64,000 nucleotides of DNA from the NCBI GenBank assembly GCA_021787985.1, contig JAJYLG010000005.1, positions 1 to 64,000 on the forward strand, given 5' to 3'. Under the pieces are notes generated by a model that saw nothing but the letters and a program-made list of their open reading frames with translations, made no database searches and was not told where the DNA came from. Origin of the DNA: Chloroflexota bacterium. GTDB lineage: Bacteria > Chloroflexota > Dehalococcoidia > DSGV01. Positions within the stretch are counted from its first letter, which is position 1. Each line of letters opens with the position of its first letter. The translations under genes and the position numbers were made by a program. Positions 8,798-18,396 of this stretch are shown in pieces.

Positions 8798-8867
8798 TGT
8801 TGTGACCGCTCCGCGGGCGGCGCGAGTGAAAGGAGAGCCTGGCACGGCCAGGGCAGGATATGCGCGG

Positions 8868-10418
8868 ATGAGCATGGAAGATAGAGTTGAAGAGCTCCGC
8901 GCTACGCGCGAGCGCGCGCTGCTGGGTGGCGGGCTCGAGCGCATCGAGGCACAGCACAAGCGCGGCAAGCTTACGGCGCGTGAACGGATCGCGGTCCTCT
9001 GCGACCCGGGCACGTTTGACGAGATCGACAGCTTCGTAGTTCACCAATGCACCGACTTCGGCCTCGCTGAGCAGAAGATCCCCGGCGACGCGGTGGTGAC
9101 CGGCTCGGGCAAGATCGACGGCCGGCTCGTCTTCGTCTTCTCGCAGGATTTCACCGTCTTCGGCGGCAGCCTCTCGGAGGCGGTCGGCCAGAAGATCAGC
9201 AAGCTCCAGGACCTGGCGCTGAAGGTCGGCGCACCCATCATCGGCCTGAACGACGGCGGCGGCGCCCGCATCCAGGAAGGCGTAGCTGCGCTGCGCGGTT
9301 ACGGCGAGATCTTCAGGCGCAACACCCTGGCCAGCGGCGTCATCCCGCAGATCTCGGTGATCATGGGGCCCGCGGCCGGTGGCGCCGTGTACTCGCCGGC
9401 CATCACCGATTTCGTGTTCATGGTCGAGGGCAGCGGCCAGATGTACATCACCGGCCCGGACGTCATCCGCGCCGTCACCGGCGAAGAAGTGACGCACGAG
9501 CAGCTCGGTGGCGCGATCACCCATGCCACGCGCTCCGGCGTCGCGCACTTCGCCATCGCGGGCGAGGAGGCCTGCCTGCAGGAGGTCCGCCGACTGATCT
9601 CCTTCCTGCCTTCCAACAACATGGAAGACCCACCACACGCCGAGACGGGTGACGACCCGGCGCGCGGTGTCGAGGAGATGCTCTCGCTGGTGCCCGACGA
9701 CCCGAATCGGCCGTACGACGTCCGCGAGGTCATCGAACGCATCGTGGACAACGGTGACTTCCTCGAGGTGCACGCCGGCTGGGCGCAGAACGTCGTCGTC
9801 GGCTTCGGCCGCCTGGCGGGGCGGACGGCGGGCGTCATCGGCAACAACCCGCAGCACCTGGCGGGGGTGCTCGACATCGATGCCTCCCGCAAGGCCGCCC
9901 GCTTCGTACGCTTCTGCGACGCGTTCAACATCCCGCTCGTGACCCTGGTGGACGTCCCGGGCTTCCTGCCGGGCACCTCGCAGGAACACGGCGGGATCAT
10001 CACTCACGGCGCCAAGCTCATCTACGCGTACGCCGAGGCGACCGTCCCCAAGATCTCCGTGACGCTGCGCAAGGCCTACGGCGGCGCCCACATCGTGATG
10101 AGCAGCCAGTACCTTCGCGGCGACATCAACTACGCCTGGCCCACCGGCGAGATCGCCGTCATGGGCGCGGACGGCGCCGTCAACATCATCCACCGTGCGC
10201 AGATCGCGGCTGCCCGCGACCCCGAGGCGGAGCGCAAGCGGCTCATCGAGGAGTATCGCGAACGGTTCAGCAACCCCTACGTGGCCGCCGCACGCGGCTT
10301 CATCGAAGATGTGATCGATCCGCGCGAGACCCGCATTCGCGTCGTCCGCGCGCTCGACATGCTAAGGAACAAGGCCGATACGAATCCGCCGAAGAAACAC
10401 GGCAACATCCCGCTCTGA
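8868..10418 (+). CDS. Acyl-CoA carboxylase beta / methylmalonyl-CoA carboxyltransferase 12S-type subunit
   Basis: Carboxyltransferase family signatures (GGGARIQEGV, GPAAGGAVYSPAITDFVFMVEGSGQMYITGPDVIRAVTGE, VDVPGFLPGTSQEHGGIITHGAKLIYAYAEATVPKISVTLRKAYGGAHIVMSS). Confidence 0.93.
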   Translation: MSMEDRVEELRATRERALLGGGLERIEAQHKRGKLTARERIAVLCDPGTFDEIDSFVVHQCTDFGLAEQKIPGDAVVTGSGKIDGRLVFVFSQDFTVFGGSLSEAVGQKISKLQDLALKVGAPIIGLNDGGGARIQEGVAALRGYGEIFRRNTLASGVIPQISVIMGPAAGGAVYSPAITDFVFMVEGSGQMYITGPDVIRAVTGEEVTHEQLGGAITHATRSGVAHFAIAGEEACLQEVRRLISFLPSNNMEDPPHAETGDDPARGVEEMLSLVPDDPNRPYDVREVIERIVDNGDFLEVHAGWAQNVVVGFGRLAGRTAGVIGNNPQHLAGVLDIDASRKAARFVRFCDAFNIPLVTLVDVPGFLPGTSQEHGGIITHGAKLIYAYAEATVPKISVTLRKAYGGAHIVMSSQYLRGDINYAWPTGEIAVMGADGAVNIIHRAQIAAARDPEAERKRLIEEYRERFSNPYVAAARGFIEDVIDPRETRIRVVRALDMLRNKADTNPPKKHGNIPL

Positions 10419-10441
10419 CGCGGGAGCGAAGGAGTACGACA

Positions 10442-10912
10442 ATGCGCGTTCCAGGCGTCCGGTGGTGGCTGGTTTCGATGCTTGCGCTGCTTGTCGCGGT
10501 GGGCGCGCTCGCGGCGGCCTGCGGAGGCAGCAAGGGCGGCAGTGACGAGGCGAAGATCCGCAGTCGGCTCGACACGTTCGTGAACCACTTCAACAAAGGC
10601 GACGCCAACGGGATCATCAGCGACATCGCGCCGGACCAGCGGAAGGGATGCGACCCGAAGCAGATCGAGGCGGCCTTCGCCATGATCAAGGGCTTCACCG
10701 GGGGGCAGGCGAAGATCACGCTCAAGGACGTAAAGATCAAGTCGATCAGCGGCAACACCGCTGACGTTGACGTCACTTCGGTGCTGGAGGGCGTCGGCAG
10801 CGCCCCGGCCACCCCCGAGACCAGCTCGGGGAAGATGAGCAAGTCGGGGGGCAACTGGTACATCGACACCGAGGGACAGGGATGCCAAGGGTTGAACATG
10901 TCGGGAAGCTAG
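10442..10912 (+). CDS. Lipoprotein, paralogue 1 of tandem pair, unknown function
   Basis: Lipobox ALAAACGG; body KIRSRLDTFVNHFNKGDANGIISDIAPDQRKGCDPKQIEAAFAMI...NTADVDVTSVLEGV...GNWYIDTEGQGC. Confidence 0.8.
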   Translation: MRVPGVRWWLVSMLALLVAVGALAAACGGSKGGSDEAKIRSRLDTFVNHFNKGDANGIISDIAPDQRKGCDPKQIEAAFAMIKGFTGGQAKITLKDVKIKSISGNTADVDVTSVLEGVGSAPATPETSSGKMSKSGGNWYIDTEGQGCQGLNMSGS

Positions 10913-10966
10913 CCGCGGCGGCGCGCCGACGTTGAAGCCCGGGCCGGGTCCAGGATAGGAGGACGC

Positions 10967-11473
10967 ATGCGAATGGTTCGAAGTCGACCCCGCGCGGTTG
11001 GCATCATCGGCCTCGTGGCGGTCGTCGCCTTCGTCGTCGCCGCCTGTGCCACCGGCGGCCCGGACCAGTCCGCGATTCGAGCTCGTGTCGACTCGATCGT
11101 CCAGAACTTCAACAGCGGCAACCCGCAGGGTCTGCTCAGCGACCTCGTTCCCGCTGACCGCGCCGGGTGCGACCCCGCGAAGATCGCCGCGGCCTTCTCC
11201 GACGTCGCCAAGCGCTCCAGCGACAAGGCGCGCCTGGCGGTCACCGAGATCAAGGTTCAGTCGGTTGAGAACGGCAAGGCGGACGTGGAGATCACGTCGG
11301 TCCTACAGGGCGTGCCCGGCGGCGACACGTCCCCGAACACGGCCGCGGCCACGTTCAAGAAGGTCGACGGCCAATGGTACCTGAGCCTTGGTGGTCCCGG
11401 CTGCGCCGGCTTCGGAACTCCCACGCCGACGCCTACGGCCACGCCAGCCGCCACGGCGACCAGCTCATCCTGA
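10967..11473 (+). CDS. Lipoprotein, paralogue 2 of tandem pair, unknown function
   Basis: Lipobox VVAACATG; body AIRARVDSIVQNFNSGNPQGLLSDLVPADRAGCDPAKIAAAFSDV...GKADVEITSVLQGV...DGQWYLSLGGPGC, aligned with the preceding ORF. Confidence 0.8.
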   Translation: MRMVRSRPRAVGIIGLVAVVAFVVAACATGGPDQSAIRARVDSIVQNFNSGNPQGLLSDLVPADRAGCDPAKIAAAFSDVAKRSSDKARLAVTEIKVQSVENGKADVEITSVLQGVPGGDTSPNTAAATFKKVDGQWYLSLGGPGCAGFGTPTPTPTATPAATATSSS

Positions 11474-11555
11474 CACGCGCCCGCGATCCTCGGTGGGCCC
11501 TCCGGCCCGTGCCGGTGTCCCGCCGGGGCGACTGCTGAGAGGACAACGGACAACA

Positions 11556-13028
11556 ATGGGCGTCAAGATCACCGACACGGTGCTGCGTGACGCGCACCAG
11601 TCGCTGCTGGCCACCCGCATGCGCACCGAGGACATGCTGCCCGCGCTGGAGCAGCTCGATGCGATCGGTTACCACTCGCTCGAGATCTGGGGCGGCGCCA
11701 CGTTCGATACCGCGCTGCGCTTTCTCAAGGAGGACCCCTGGGAGCGGCTGCGGCTCCTCAAGCAGGGCCTCAAGCGAACGCCCACCCAGATGCTGCTCCG
11801 CGGCCAGAACGCCGTCGGCTACCGCCACTACGCGGACGACGTCGTCACGCGCTTCGTCTGGAAGGCGCGCGAGAACGGCATGGACATCTTCCGCATCTTC
11901 GACGCCCTCAACGACCCGCGGAATTTCGAGACGGCCATGCGCGCCTGCAAGGATGCCGGCGGGCACGCGCAGGGCACCATCTGCTTCACCATCAGCCCGG
12001 TCTTCACGCCGGATACCGCGGTTGAGACCGCACGCGCCCTGATCGACATGGGCGCCGACTCGATCTGCCTCAAGGACATGGCCGGCCTGATGGACCCGAT
12101 GTCGGCTTTCGAGATCGTGGGGCGGCTGCGGCAGGAGGTGAACGTGCCGATCGCCGTCCACACCCACTGCACCAGCGGCATGGCCGAGATGGCCTGCCTG
12201 AAAGCGATCGAGGCCGGCGCCGACATCATCGACTGCGCCGTCTCGTCCATGGCCCAGGCGACCTCGCAGCCTCCCACCGAGACGATGGTCGCCGTCCTCC
12301 GCGACACCCGCTGGGACACCGGGCTCGACGTCGCCAAGATCAATGCCGTGGCCGACTACTTCACGGGCGTCCGCCAGAAGTACGCCGCCTTCGAGAGCCA
12401 CACCTTCGGCGTCGATTCGGGCGTGCTCATCCACCAGATGCCGGGCGGCATGATCTCCAACATGGTGAACCAGCTCCGCGAGCAGAACGCGCTGCAACGG
12501 CTGCCCGACGTGCTGGAGGAGATGCCACACGTGCGCGAGGACATGGGCTACCCGCCGCTGGTCACGCCCACCAGCCAGCTCGTGGGCACGCAAGCGGTCA
12601 TGAACGTGCTGATGGGCGAACGCTACAAGCTCGTCTCGCGCGAGGTGCGCCAGTACTTCCTCGGCTACTACGGCCTCACACCGGCTCCCGTGAGCAAGGA
12701 GGTGCAGGAGAAGGTCGTGGGCGACCTCTCCCAGGTGATCAAGGACCGCCCAGCCGACAACCTCCCGCCAGAGCTCGATCAGGCACAGCAGGAGATCGGC
12801 GAGCTCGCCTGCTGCGAGGAGGACGTCATCTCCTACGCGCTCTTCCCGCAGCCGGCGCGCGAGTTCTTCGACCTGCGCGCCAAGGGTGGGCCGCCCGAGC
12901 CGGCCGTGGTCGCGGCGATCGTGGCGGCCGCGCAGGCGGCAGAGCCACCGCCTCCGCCACCGCTATCGGCTCCGAGTGACGGCAAGAACGCCTGGCGCCT
13001 CGCGGGCCGCCAGCGGCTGATGCGATAG
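11556..13028 (+). CDS. Oxaloacetate decarboxylase alpha / pyruvate carboxylase B / transcarboxylase 5S-type subunit (no C-terminal biotinyl domain)
   Basis: ITDTVLRDAHQSLLATRMRTEDMLPALEQLD...SLEIWGGATFDTALRFLKEDPWERL, VHTHCTSGMAEMACLKAIEAGADIIDCAVSSMA, QMPGGMISNMVNQL. Confidence 0.93.
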   Translation: MGVKITDTVLRDAHQSLLATRMRTEDMLPALEQLDAIGYHSLEIWGGATFDTALRFLKEDPWERLRLLKQGLKRTPTQMLLRGQNAVGYRHYADDVVTRFVWKARENGMDIFRIFDALNDPRNFETAMRACKDAGGHAQGTICFTISPVFTPDTAVETARALIDMGADSICLKDMAGLMDPMSAFEIVGRLRQEVNVPIAVHTHCTSGMAEMACLKAIEAGADIIDCAVSSMAQATSQPPTETMVAVLRDTRWDTGLDVAKINAVADYFTGVRQKYAAFESHTFGVDSGVLIHQMPGGMISNMVNQLREQNALQRLPDVLEEMPHVREDMGYPPLVTPTSQLVGTQAVMNVLMGERYKLVSREVRQYFLGYYGLTPAPVSKEVQEKVVGDLSQVIKDRPADNLPPELDQAQQEIGELACCEEDVISYALFPQPAREFFDLRAKGGPPEPAVVAAIVAAAQAAEPPPPPPLSAPSDGKNAWRLAGRQRLMR

Positions 13029-13038
13029 GAGGGGCGCG

Positions 13039-13551
13039 ATGGACGTGCAGGTCGGGGCGCGCACATACAAGGTCGAATCCCGTGGCGACGAGGTGACCGT
13101 GGACGGCACGACGTTCCGCACCCGCGTCACTGGCGAGGGTCGCAGCCGCACCACCTTCGTGGATGAGAAGCCGTACCGCGTGATCCTCCTCCCGCCCGAC
13201 GAGAGCAAGGACTACCGCGAGGTCAACGTCGACGGGCAGCTCTTCGCGGTGCGAATGAAGGGGGCGATGCGCTCCAACCCACGCCCGCGGGCACAGGCGA
13301 CGAGGACGGCGCCGCAGGGCGACATCCCCGGCGGCGTCGTGGCGCAGATGACAGGCCGTGTGATCCGCATCGACGTCTCCGCGGGCCAGCCGGTCGTCGA
13401 GGGCGACATCCTGCTCACGCTCGAGGCGATGAAGATGGAGAACGAGATCCGCGCACCGCAGAACGGCGTGGTGCGCAAGGTCGCCGTGGCCGCCGGCGAC
13501 CGCGTCTCCGAGGGCGACCTGCTCTGCGTGATCGAGGCGGGCGGGGAGTAA
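13039..13551 (+). CDS. Biotin carboxyl carrier protein (1.3S-type)
   Basis: Biotinylation motif LEAMKMENEIRAPQNGVVRKVAVAAGDRVSEGDLLCVIE. Confidence 0.93.
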   Translation: MDVQVGARTYKVESRGDEVTVDGTTFRTRVTGEGRSRTTFVDEKPYRVILLPPDESKDYREVNVDGQLFAVRMKGAMRSNPRPRAQATRTAPQGDIPGGVVAQMTGRVIRIDVSAGQPVVEGDILLTLEAMKMENEIRAPQNGVVRKVAVAAGDRVSEGDLLCVIEAGGE

Positions 13552-13576
13552 CCTCCCGTCGTTCCCGCTCTCTTCC

Positions 13577-13603
13577 GTCATTCCCGCGAAGGCGGGAACC
13601 CAG
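13577..13603. repeat. REP-like short palindromic repeat, copy 1
   Basis: gtcattcccgcgaaggcgggaacccag; palindromic core CCCGC-GAAG-GCGGG. Confidence 0.75.
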
Positions 13604-13619
13604 CGCCCGCGGAGAGTCC

Positions 13620-13644
13620 TACCCCCGCGAAGGCGGGAATCCAG
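13620..13644. repeat. REP-like short palindromic repeat, copy 2
   Basis: tacccccgcgaaggcgggaatccag; same CCCGCGAAGGCGGGAA core as copy 1. Confidence 0.75.
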
Positions 13645-13722
13645 CGGCGAAGAGGCTGCACCCACCCCTGAATTCCGGCTCGCGCTCGCATCCGCCCGCT
13701 TGGCCGCAACGACGGACCCGCG

Positions 13723-14868
13723 TCACTCCCGCCCCTTGCGCTCCTCGACGAGCCTGTCCAGCTCCTCCTTGAGCCGGCCGAGCACCGCGTCGTACGCGAA
13801 CGCGCCCAGGTGCTCCGAGCCGCGCTTCAGATTCACAAACGCCGGCGCACACCATAGGCCCAGGTCGGCGCCGTCCGTCTCGCCCGGGCCGTTCACCCGG
13901 CAGCCCATCACCGCGATCGTGATGTCGTACGCCTTCGCGTAGCGGGTCATCTCCTTCACGCGCTGTGCAAGCCCGATGAAGGCCTCGTTCTCCACTCGCG
14001 AGCAGGACGGGCAAGAGATGATGTTCAGGCCGCCGTCCAGGAACGTCGGCACGCTGCGGAACCGGCCCTGGGCGACGTCCTCCAAGAGCTCGCGACCGAC
14101 CGCGATCTCGCGCCACTTCTCCTCGAACGGCAGCGTCAGTGAGACGCGGATGGTGTCGCCGATGCCCCGCGGCAGGAGCTGCTCGAGGGCGATGCGCGTC
14201 TTGATGATGCCGTCCGGTGGAAGGCCGGCTTCGGTCACGCCGAGATGGATGGGCACGTCCGGCCGCAGCTCGTGGAAGCGCACGTTACCGGCGACCACCT
14301 TGCGCGGATCGGAGTCCTTCAGCGACACGACGTAGCGGTGGAAGCCCAGCTCGTCCAGGACCGCGCAGTGCTGCACCGCCGATTCCACCATCGCCGATAC
14401 GTCGTCGTCCCCGAACTTCTCGGCCAGCTCCGGATCGACCGAGCCGCAGTTGACGCCCACGCGGATGGCGCAGTCGTTGGCGGCCGCCGCTTCGGCGATG
14501 AACGCCACCTTCTCGCGGACGGCCTTCCCCCGCTCGTGGTGGTAGAGATGCCCGGGATTGTAGCGCACCTTGTCCACGTGGGGCGCGACCAGCGGCGCCA
14601 ATCGGTAGCTCTCCTGCAGGTCGACGCTCAACGTCGCGTCCGGGACCGCCTCGCGGACACGGGCCAGCGCCTCCACGTCCTTGCGGCTGTCGACGGCGAT
14701 GCGGATGACGTCAGCTTCCGCGGCGACGAGCTGGCGCACCTGGCGGACCGTGGCCTCCACGTCCTGCGTCCGCGTGGCGCACATGCTCTGCACGGCGACC
14801 GCCCCCCCGCCGCCGATGACCGTCCTGCCGACGCGCACGGGGCGCGTGCGGTTCCTCGCTGTCGCCAC
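13723..14868 (-). CDS. ispG: 4-hydroxy-3-methylbut-2-en-1-yl diphosphate synthase
   Basis: [58 protein letters not shown] and [12 protein letters not shown] motifs; GTG start 14868 preceded by GGGGAGGG. Confidence 0.95.
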   Translation of the reverse strand: MATARNRTRPVRVGRTVIGGGGAVAVQSMCATRTQDVEATVRQVRQLVAAEADVIRIAVDSRKDVEALARVREAVPDATLSVDLQESYRLAPLVAPHVDKVRYNPGHLYHHERGKAVREKVAFIAEAAAANDCAIRVGVNCGSVDPELAEKFGDDDVSAMVESAVQHCAVLDELGFHRYVVSLKDSDPRKVVAGNVRFHELRPDVPIHLGVTEAGLPPDGIIKTRIALEQLLPRGIGDTIRVSLTLPFEEKWREIAVGRELLEDVAQGRFRSVPTFLDGGLNIISCPSCSRVENEAFIGLAQRVKEMTRYAKAYDITIAVMGCRVNGPGETDGADLGLWCAPAFVNLKRGSEHLGAFAYDAVLGRLKEELDRLVEERKGRE

Positions 14869-15127
14869 CAACCCTCCCCGCGGGCGGCCCGCGCGGGGAT
14901 GCGCCGGCCGCACCGTTCCAAGTCTAGCACCGGGGGGTGTCTCGCCTTCGGTCCGTCGGATCGCCCCTCCCCTCGCGCAGACCCGTAACATCACGCTCCG
15001 CCGCGGCGTTGCGATCTACAGGGGCTTGACCCGACGCGGGCGGCTGCGGGCCGGCACGCCCTGGACCGCCTTCCTCGACGACCAACCGCGCGGGCCCGCG
15101 CCCTGAGCCAAGACAGGAGGGTGAGTC

Positions 15128-16855
15128 ATGATCATCCAGCATCGCAGGAGCGGCGGCCGTGCCTGGCGCGGTTTTGCCGGCATCGTAACTGTCGCGCTCG
15201 CCGTGGCGCTGCTCGCAAGCGTGGGGCTGTCCGCCGGCCGAGTGCTGGCGGCGGACGTCAGTGGCAGCCTTTCCTCGGGCCTGAACGGCTTGGCGGTCTC
15301 CACGCCGGTCGCCAGCGGCGTCCAGGTCGCCAAGTTCACCGAGACCACGGCCGTCGCCGCGACCAGCAATAACCAGATCAGCGTGCAGCTTCCCGCCGGG
15401 ACGACCTTCGGCAGCGGCGCGAACGTTTCCGTGAACTGGTCGGCGACCGTCGGCGGCTCGTCGATCACCCTGACCGGAGCCAGCGCCACCGGCACGACGC
15501 TCACGCTCAGCACGGCCGCCGCCATCGGCGCGGGTGCCGAGGTGATCGTCACCACCGGGGCGGCGGGGCTGATTACCACGCCGCCCACGCCCACCGCGGT
15601 CGGCACGCTCATCGTCACGACGGTCAACGGCGCGACGGCGACCGCCGTGGACACGGGCACGCTCAGCACGCTCCAATTCATTGGCGCACCCGCGAGCGTC
15701 TCCGCCACGGCCCCGTCCTCGCTGGTGATGGCGACCGGCGGCTCGCTCACCGTCACGTTCACGGTGAAGGACTCGGCCGGCAACGGCGTGCCCAGCGCGT
15801 CGGTGACGTTCCTCGTCTCGGGCGGCACGACGCTGTCGTCCTGCACCAGCGGCAGCGCGAGCGCGGGTTGCACGGCGACCACCAACAGCAGCGGTGAGGC
15901 GCAGATCACGGTGACGTCGGCGACCGCCGGCTCCGTCACCATCGACGCGCACGTCGGGACGGTCACGGGCAACGCCACGGTGACGGTCACTGGCGCGGCC
16001 GCGTCGATCACGCTCACCAACGTGAAGTACTCGATCGCCACCGGCGGCTCGCTGGCGGGCGCCGTGAGCGTGCTGGTGAAGGACTCGGCCAGCAACCCGC
16101 TTTCCGGTCAGACCGTCACCGCGACGGCGAACCCGACGACCCTCTTCTCGGTCCAGCCGGCATTCGCCGCGACCGCCAGTGACGGCACGGCGACCCTCAA
16201 CGCCGGCACCTGTGGCGGCACCAGCGGCTCGGCGACCCTCACCGCCGGCATCGGCAGCGTGACGTCGAACACGATGACGCTGGTGTGCGCCGGCACCCCG
16301 GCCACGGTCGCGCTGACGCTGCCTACCGGGCTGAACACGACCACCAACACCAGCGGCACGGTCACGGCGGACGTGACGGACGCGTCCGGCCAGCCGGTCC
16401 CCGATGGCACCACGGTGACCTTCGCCGTGTCGCCACCGACTCGCGCGACGCTCTCCGCGACGACGGGCAGCACCTCGAACGGTCAGGCCAGCGTGACGCT
16501 CGTGGCGACCGACAGCGGCACGGCGGCGGTGACGGCCACCGCCGGCTCGGCATCGAAGATCGACTCGCTGACGATCGGCGCGGGCGGCACGTCGGGCACG
16601 GTCGCTCTGGGGGCGGGATTCACGTTCGAGCCCTGGAACGGCCCGGCGCTCAGCGGCGCCGACGCGATCCGCAGCTACCTCAACGACCACGGGCTGTCGG
16701 GCGCGTGGGGCGCGCTCTACTACCCGGTGCCGGCCACCGCCCCGATCCAGTTCCAGTACATCTTCCCGTCCGGGGTCAGCGTGACGCTGAACAGCGTGAG
16801 CCCCGGGCAGATTGTGCTTTTCTACATGACGCAGGCGGCCACGCTGACCTGGTAG
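15128..16855 (+). CDS. Secreted bacterial Ig-like (Big_1/invasin-type) repeat protein
   Basis: Signal peptide (TVALAVALLASVGLSAGRVLAA); repeats such as VKDSAGNGVPSASVTFLVSGG, VKDSASNPLSGQTVTATANP, VTDASGQPVPDGTTVTFAVSP; RBS AGGAGGGTGAGTC. Confidence 0.85.
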   Translation: MIIQHRRSGGRAWRGFAGIVTVALAVALLASVGLSAGRVLAADVSGSLSSGLNGLAVSTPVASGVQVAKFTETTAVAATSNNQISVQLPAGTTFGSGANVSVNWSATVGGSSITLTGASATGTTLTLSTAAAIGAGAEVIVTTGAAGLITTPPTPTAVGTLIVTTVNGATATAVDTGTLSTLQFIGAPASVSATAPSSLVMATGGSLTVTFTVKDSAGNGVPSASVTFLVSGGTTLSSCTSGSASAGCTATTNSSGEAQITVTSATAGSVTIDAHVGTVTGNATVTVTGAAASITLTNVKYSIATGGSLAGAVSVLVKDSASNPLSGQTVTATANPTTLFSVQPAFAATASDGTATLNAGTCGGTSGSATLTAGIGSVTSNTMTLVCAGTPATVALTLPTGLNTTTNTSGTVTADVTDASGQPVPDGTTVTFAVSPPTRATLSATTGSTSNGQASVTLVATDSGTAAVTATAGSASKIDSLTIGAGGTSGTVALGAGFTFEPWNGPALSGADAIRSYLNDHGLSGAWGALYYPVPATAPIQFQYIFPSGVSVTLNSVSPGQIVLFYMTQAATLTW

Positions 16856-16875
16856 CGGGCCGCGTACCCTCTCGC

Positions 16876-16914
16876 ACGCGTGGGCGGTCGGCCTCCGGTC
16901 GGCCGCCCACGCGT
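16876..16914. terminator. Perfect 12-bp inverted repeat after the Ig-like gene (terminator-like, no U tract)
   Basis: ACGCGTGGGCGG ... CCGCCCACGCGT, 21 bp after the stop at 16855. Confidence 0.55.
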
Positions 16915-17298
16915 CTCCAGCGAAGGGCCCCGGCGCCCGTGCCTTCAGGACAAGGGGGAATGGTGGTCACGCGCGGCCGAACGTCGCCGCGGCAGCGAGG
17001 ATAGGGCGAACGAGCGGGCGGGTCTATACTTGGCCTGAGGACGTCCGGATGTGCTTCTGTCCGGGCCCAACGGCCCCGGTATCCCGGGGAGTCGCGGGCG
17101 GGGCGGGCGTCTGACCCCCTCCAGGGAAAGGGCCTCTGCCCGCGGCGGCAGCCGCCACTTCAGGCGGGAGGCGCGGAGCGCCACAGGAAAGCCGGCGTGT
17201 ACGGGCCGCGCCATCCGGGGTTCCCGGCGCTCCGGGTGCGCTCCCCGCGGTCGCGGTAGGATCCCGCGCGTTCGAGCGCGCGTCATGGAGGTTCCAGT

Positions 17299-18396
17299 TT
17301 GGTCCACGAGGTTACGTTCATCCCCGGCGACGGGACCGGTCCCGAGATCGCAGAAGCTACCCGCCGTGTCCTCGAAGCGACCGGCGTCCCGTTCCAGTGG
17401 GACGTCCAGCACGCCGGCGTCGACATCATGGAGAAGGAAGGCACGCCGCTCCCGAACCGCGTGCTCGAGTCGCTGCGCCGCACGAAGCTCGGCATCAAGG
17501 GACCGATCACCACTCCCATCGGCACCGGTTTCCGCAGCGTCAACGTCGCGCTGCGGAAGACGCTCGACCTGTACGCCTGCCTGCGCCCGTGCAAGAGCTA
17601 CCCGGGCGTGCGCAGCCGCTACCAGGGCATCGACATCGTGCTGGTACGCGAGAACACCGAGGACCTGTACGCGGGCATCGAGTTCGAGAAGGGCTCGCCC
17701 TACATCCGTCAGATCAGCGACCTCTGCGTGGCGAGCGGCCAGCAGGCCCTGCGTGAGGACACCGGCCTCTCGCTCAAGCCGATCAGCGAGTTCGGCGCGC
17801 GTCGCATCGTCAAGTTCGCGTTCGAGTACGCGCGCGCACACGGCCGCAAGAAGGTCACCGCGGTCACCAAGGCGAACATTATGAAGTACACCGACGGGCT
17901 CTTCCTGGCGGTCGCGCGACAGGTTGCCGCCGACTACCGGGACATCCAGTTCGAGGAGATGCTCGTCGACAACATGTGCATGCAGCTCGTCCAGAAGCCC
18001 GAGCTCTACGACGTGCTCGTGCTGCCGAACCTGTATGGCGACATCCTGAGCGACCTGAGCGCCGGGCTGGTCGGCGGTCTGGGGGTCGCGCCGGGCGCGA
18101 ACATCGGCGACCAGGCCGCGCTCTTCGAGCCGGTCCACGGCAGCGCGCCGAAGTACACCGGCCAGAACAAGGTGAACCCGATGGCGATGATGTTCTCCGG
18201 CATGCTGCTGCTGCAGCACATCGGTGAGACCGCCGCCGCGGGCCTGATGGAGCGCGCGATGGCCGAGGTCATCCGCGAAGGGAAATCCGTCACCTACGAC
18301 ATGAAGCCGGACCGCAACGATCCAACCGCCGTCGGCACGTCGCAGGTGGCCGACGCGATCATTGCCAAGATGGAGGAACTCCGTGTCCGCGCGTAA
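17299..18396 (+). CDS. NAD-dependent isocitrate/isopropylmalate dehydrogenase family protein
   Basis: [98 protein letters not shown] start. Confidence 0.93.
   Translation: MVHEVTFIPGDGTGPEIAEATRRVLEATGVPFQWDVQHAGVDIMEKEGTPLPNRVLESLRRTKLGIKGPITTPIGTGFRSVNVALRKTLDLYACLRPCKSYPGVRSRYQGIDIVLVRENTEDLYAGIEFEKGSPYIRQISDLCVASGQQALREDTGLSLKPISEFGARRIVKFAFEYARAHGRKKVTAVTKANIMKYTDGLFLAVARQVAADYRDIQFEEMLVDNMCMQLVQKPELYDVLVLPNLYGDILSDLSAGLVGGLGVAPGANIGDQAALFEPVHGSAPKYTGQNKVNPMAMMFSGMLLLQHIGETAAAGLMERAMAEVIREGKSVTYDMKPDRNDPTAVGTSQVADAIIAKMEELRVRA

Noticed and set aside
8709-10193. 494-aa minus-strand ORF opposite the carboxyltransferase
   Set aside because: Antisense to a highly conserved enzyme; composition is a shadow frame.
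14924-16690. Long minus-strand ORFs (588 aa at 14924..16690, 359 aa at 15016..16095) opposite the Ig-like gene
   Set aside because: Low-complexity R/G- or V/T/P-rich translations antisense to a well-supported secreted protein; typical high-GC shadow ORFs.
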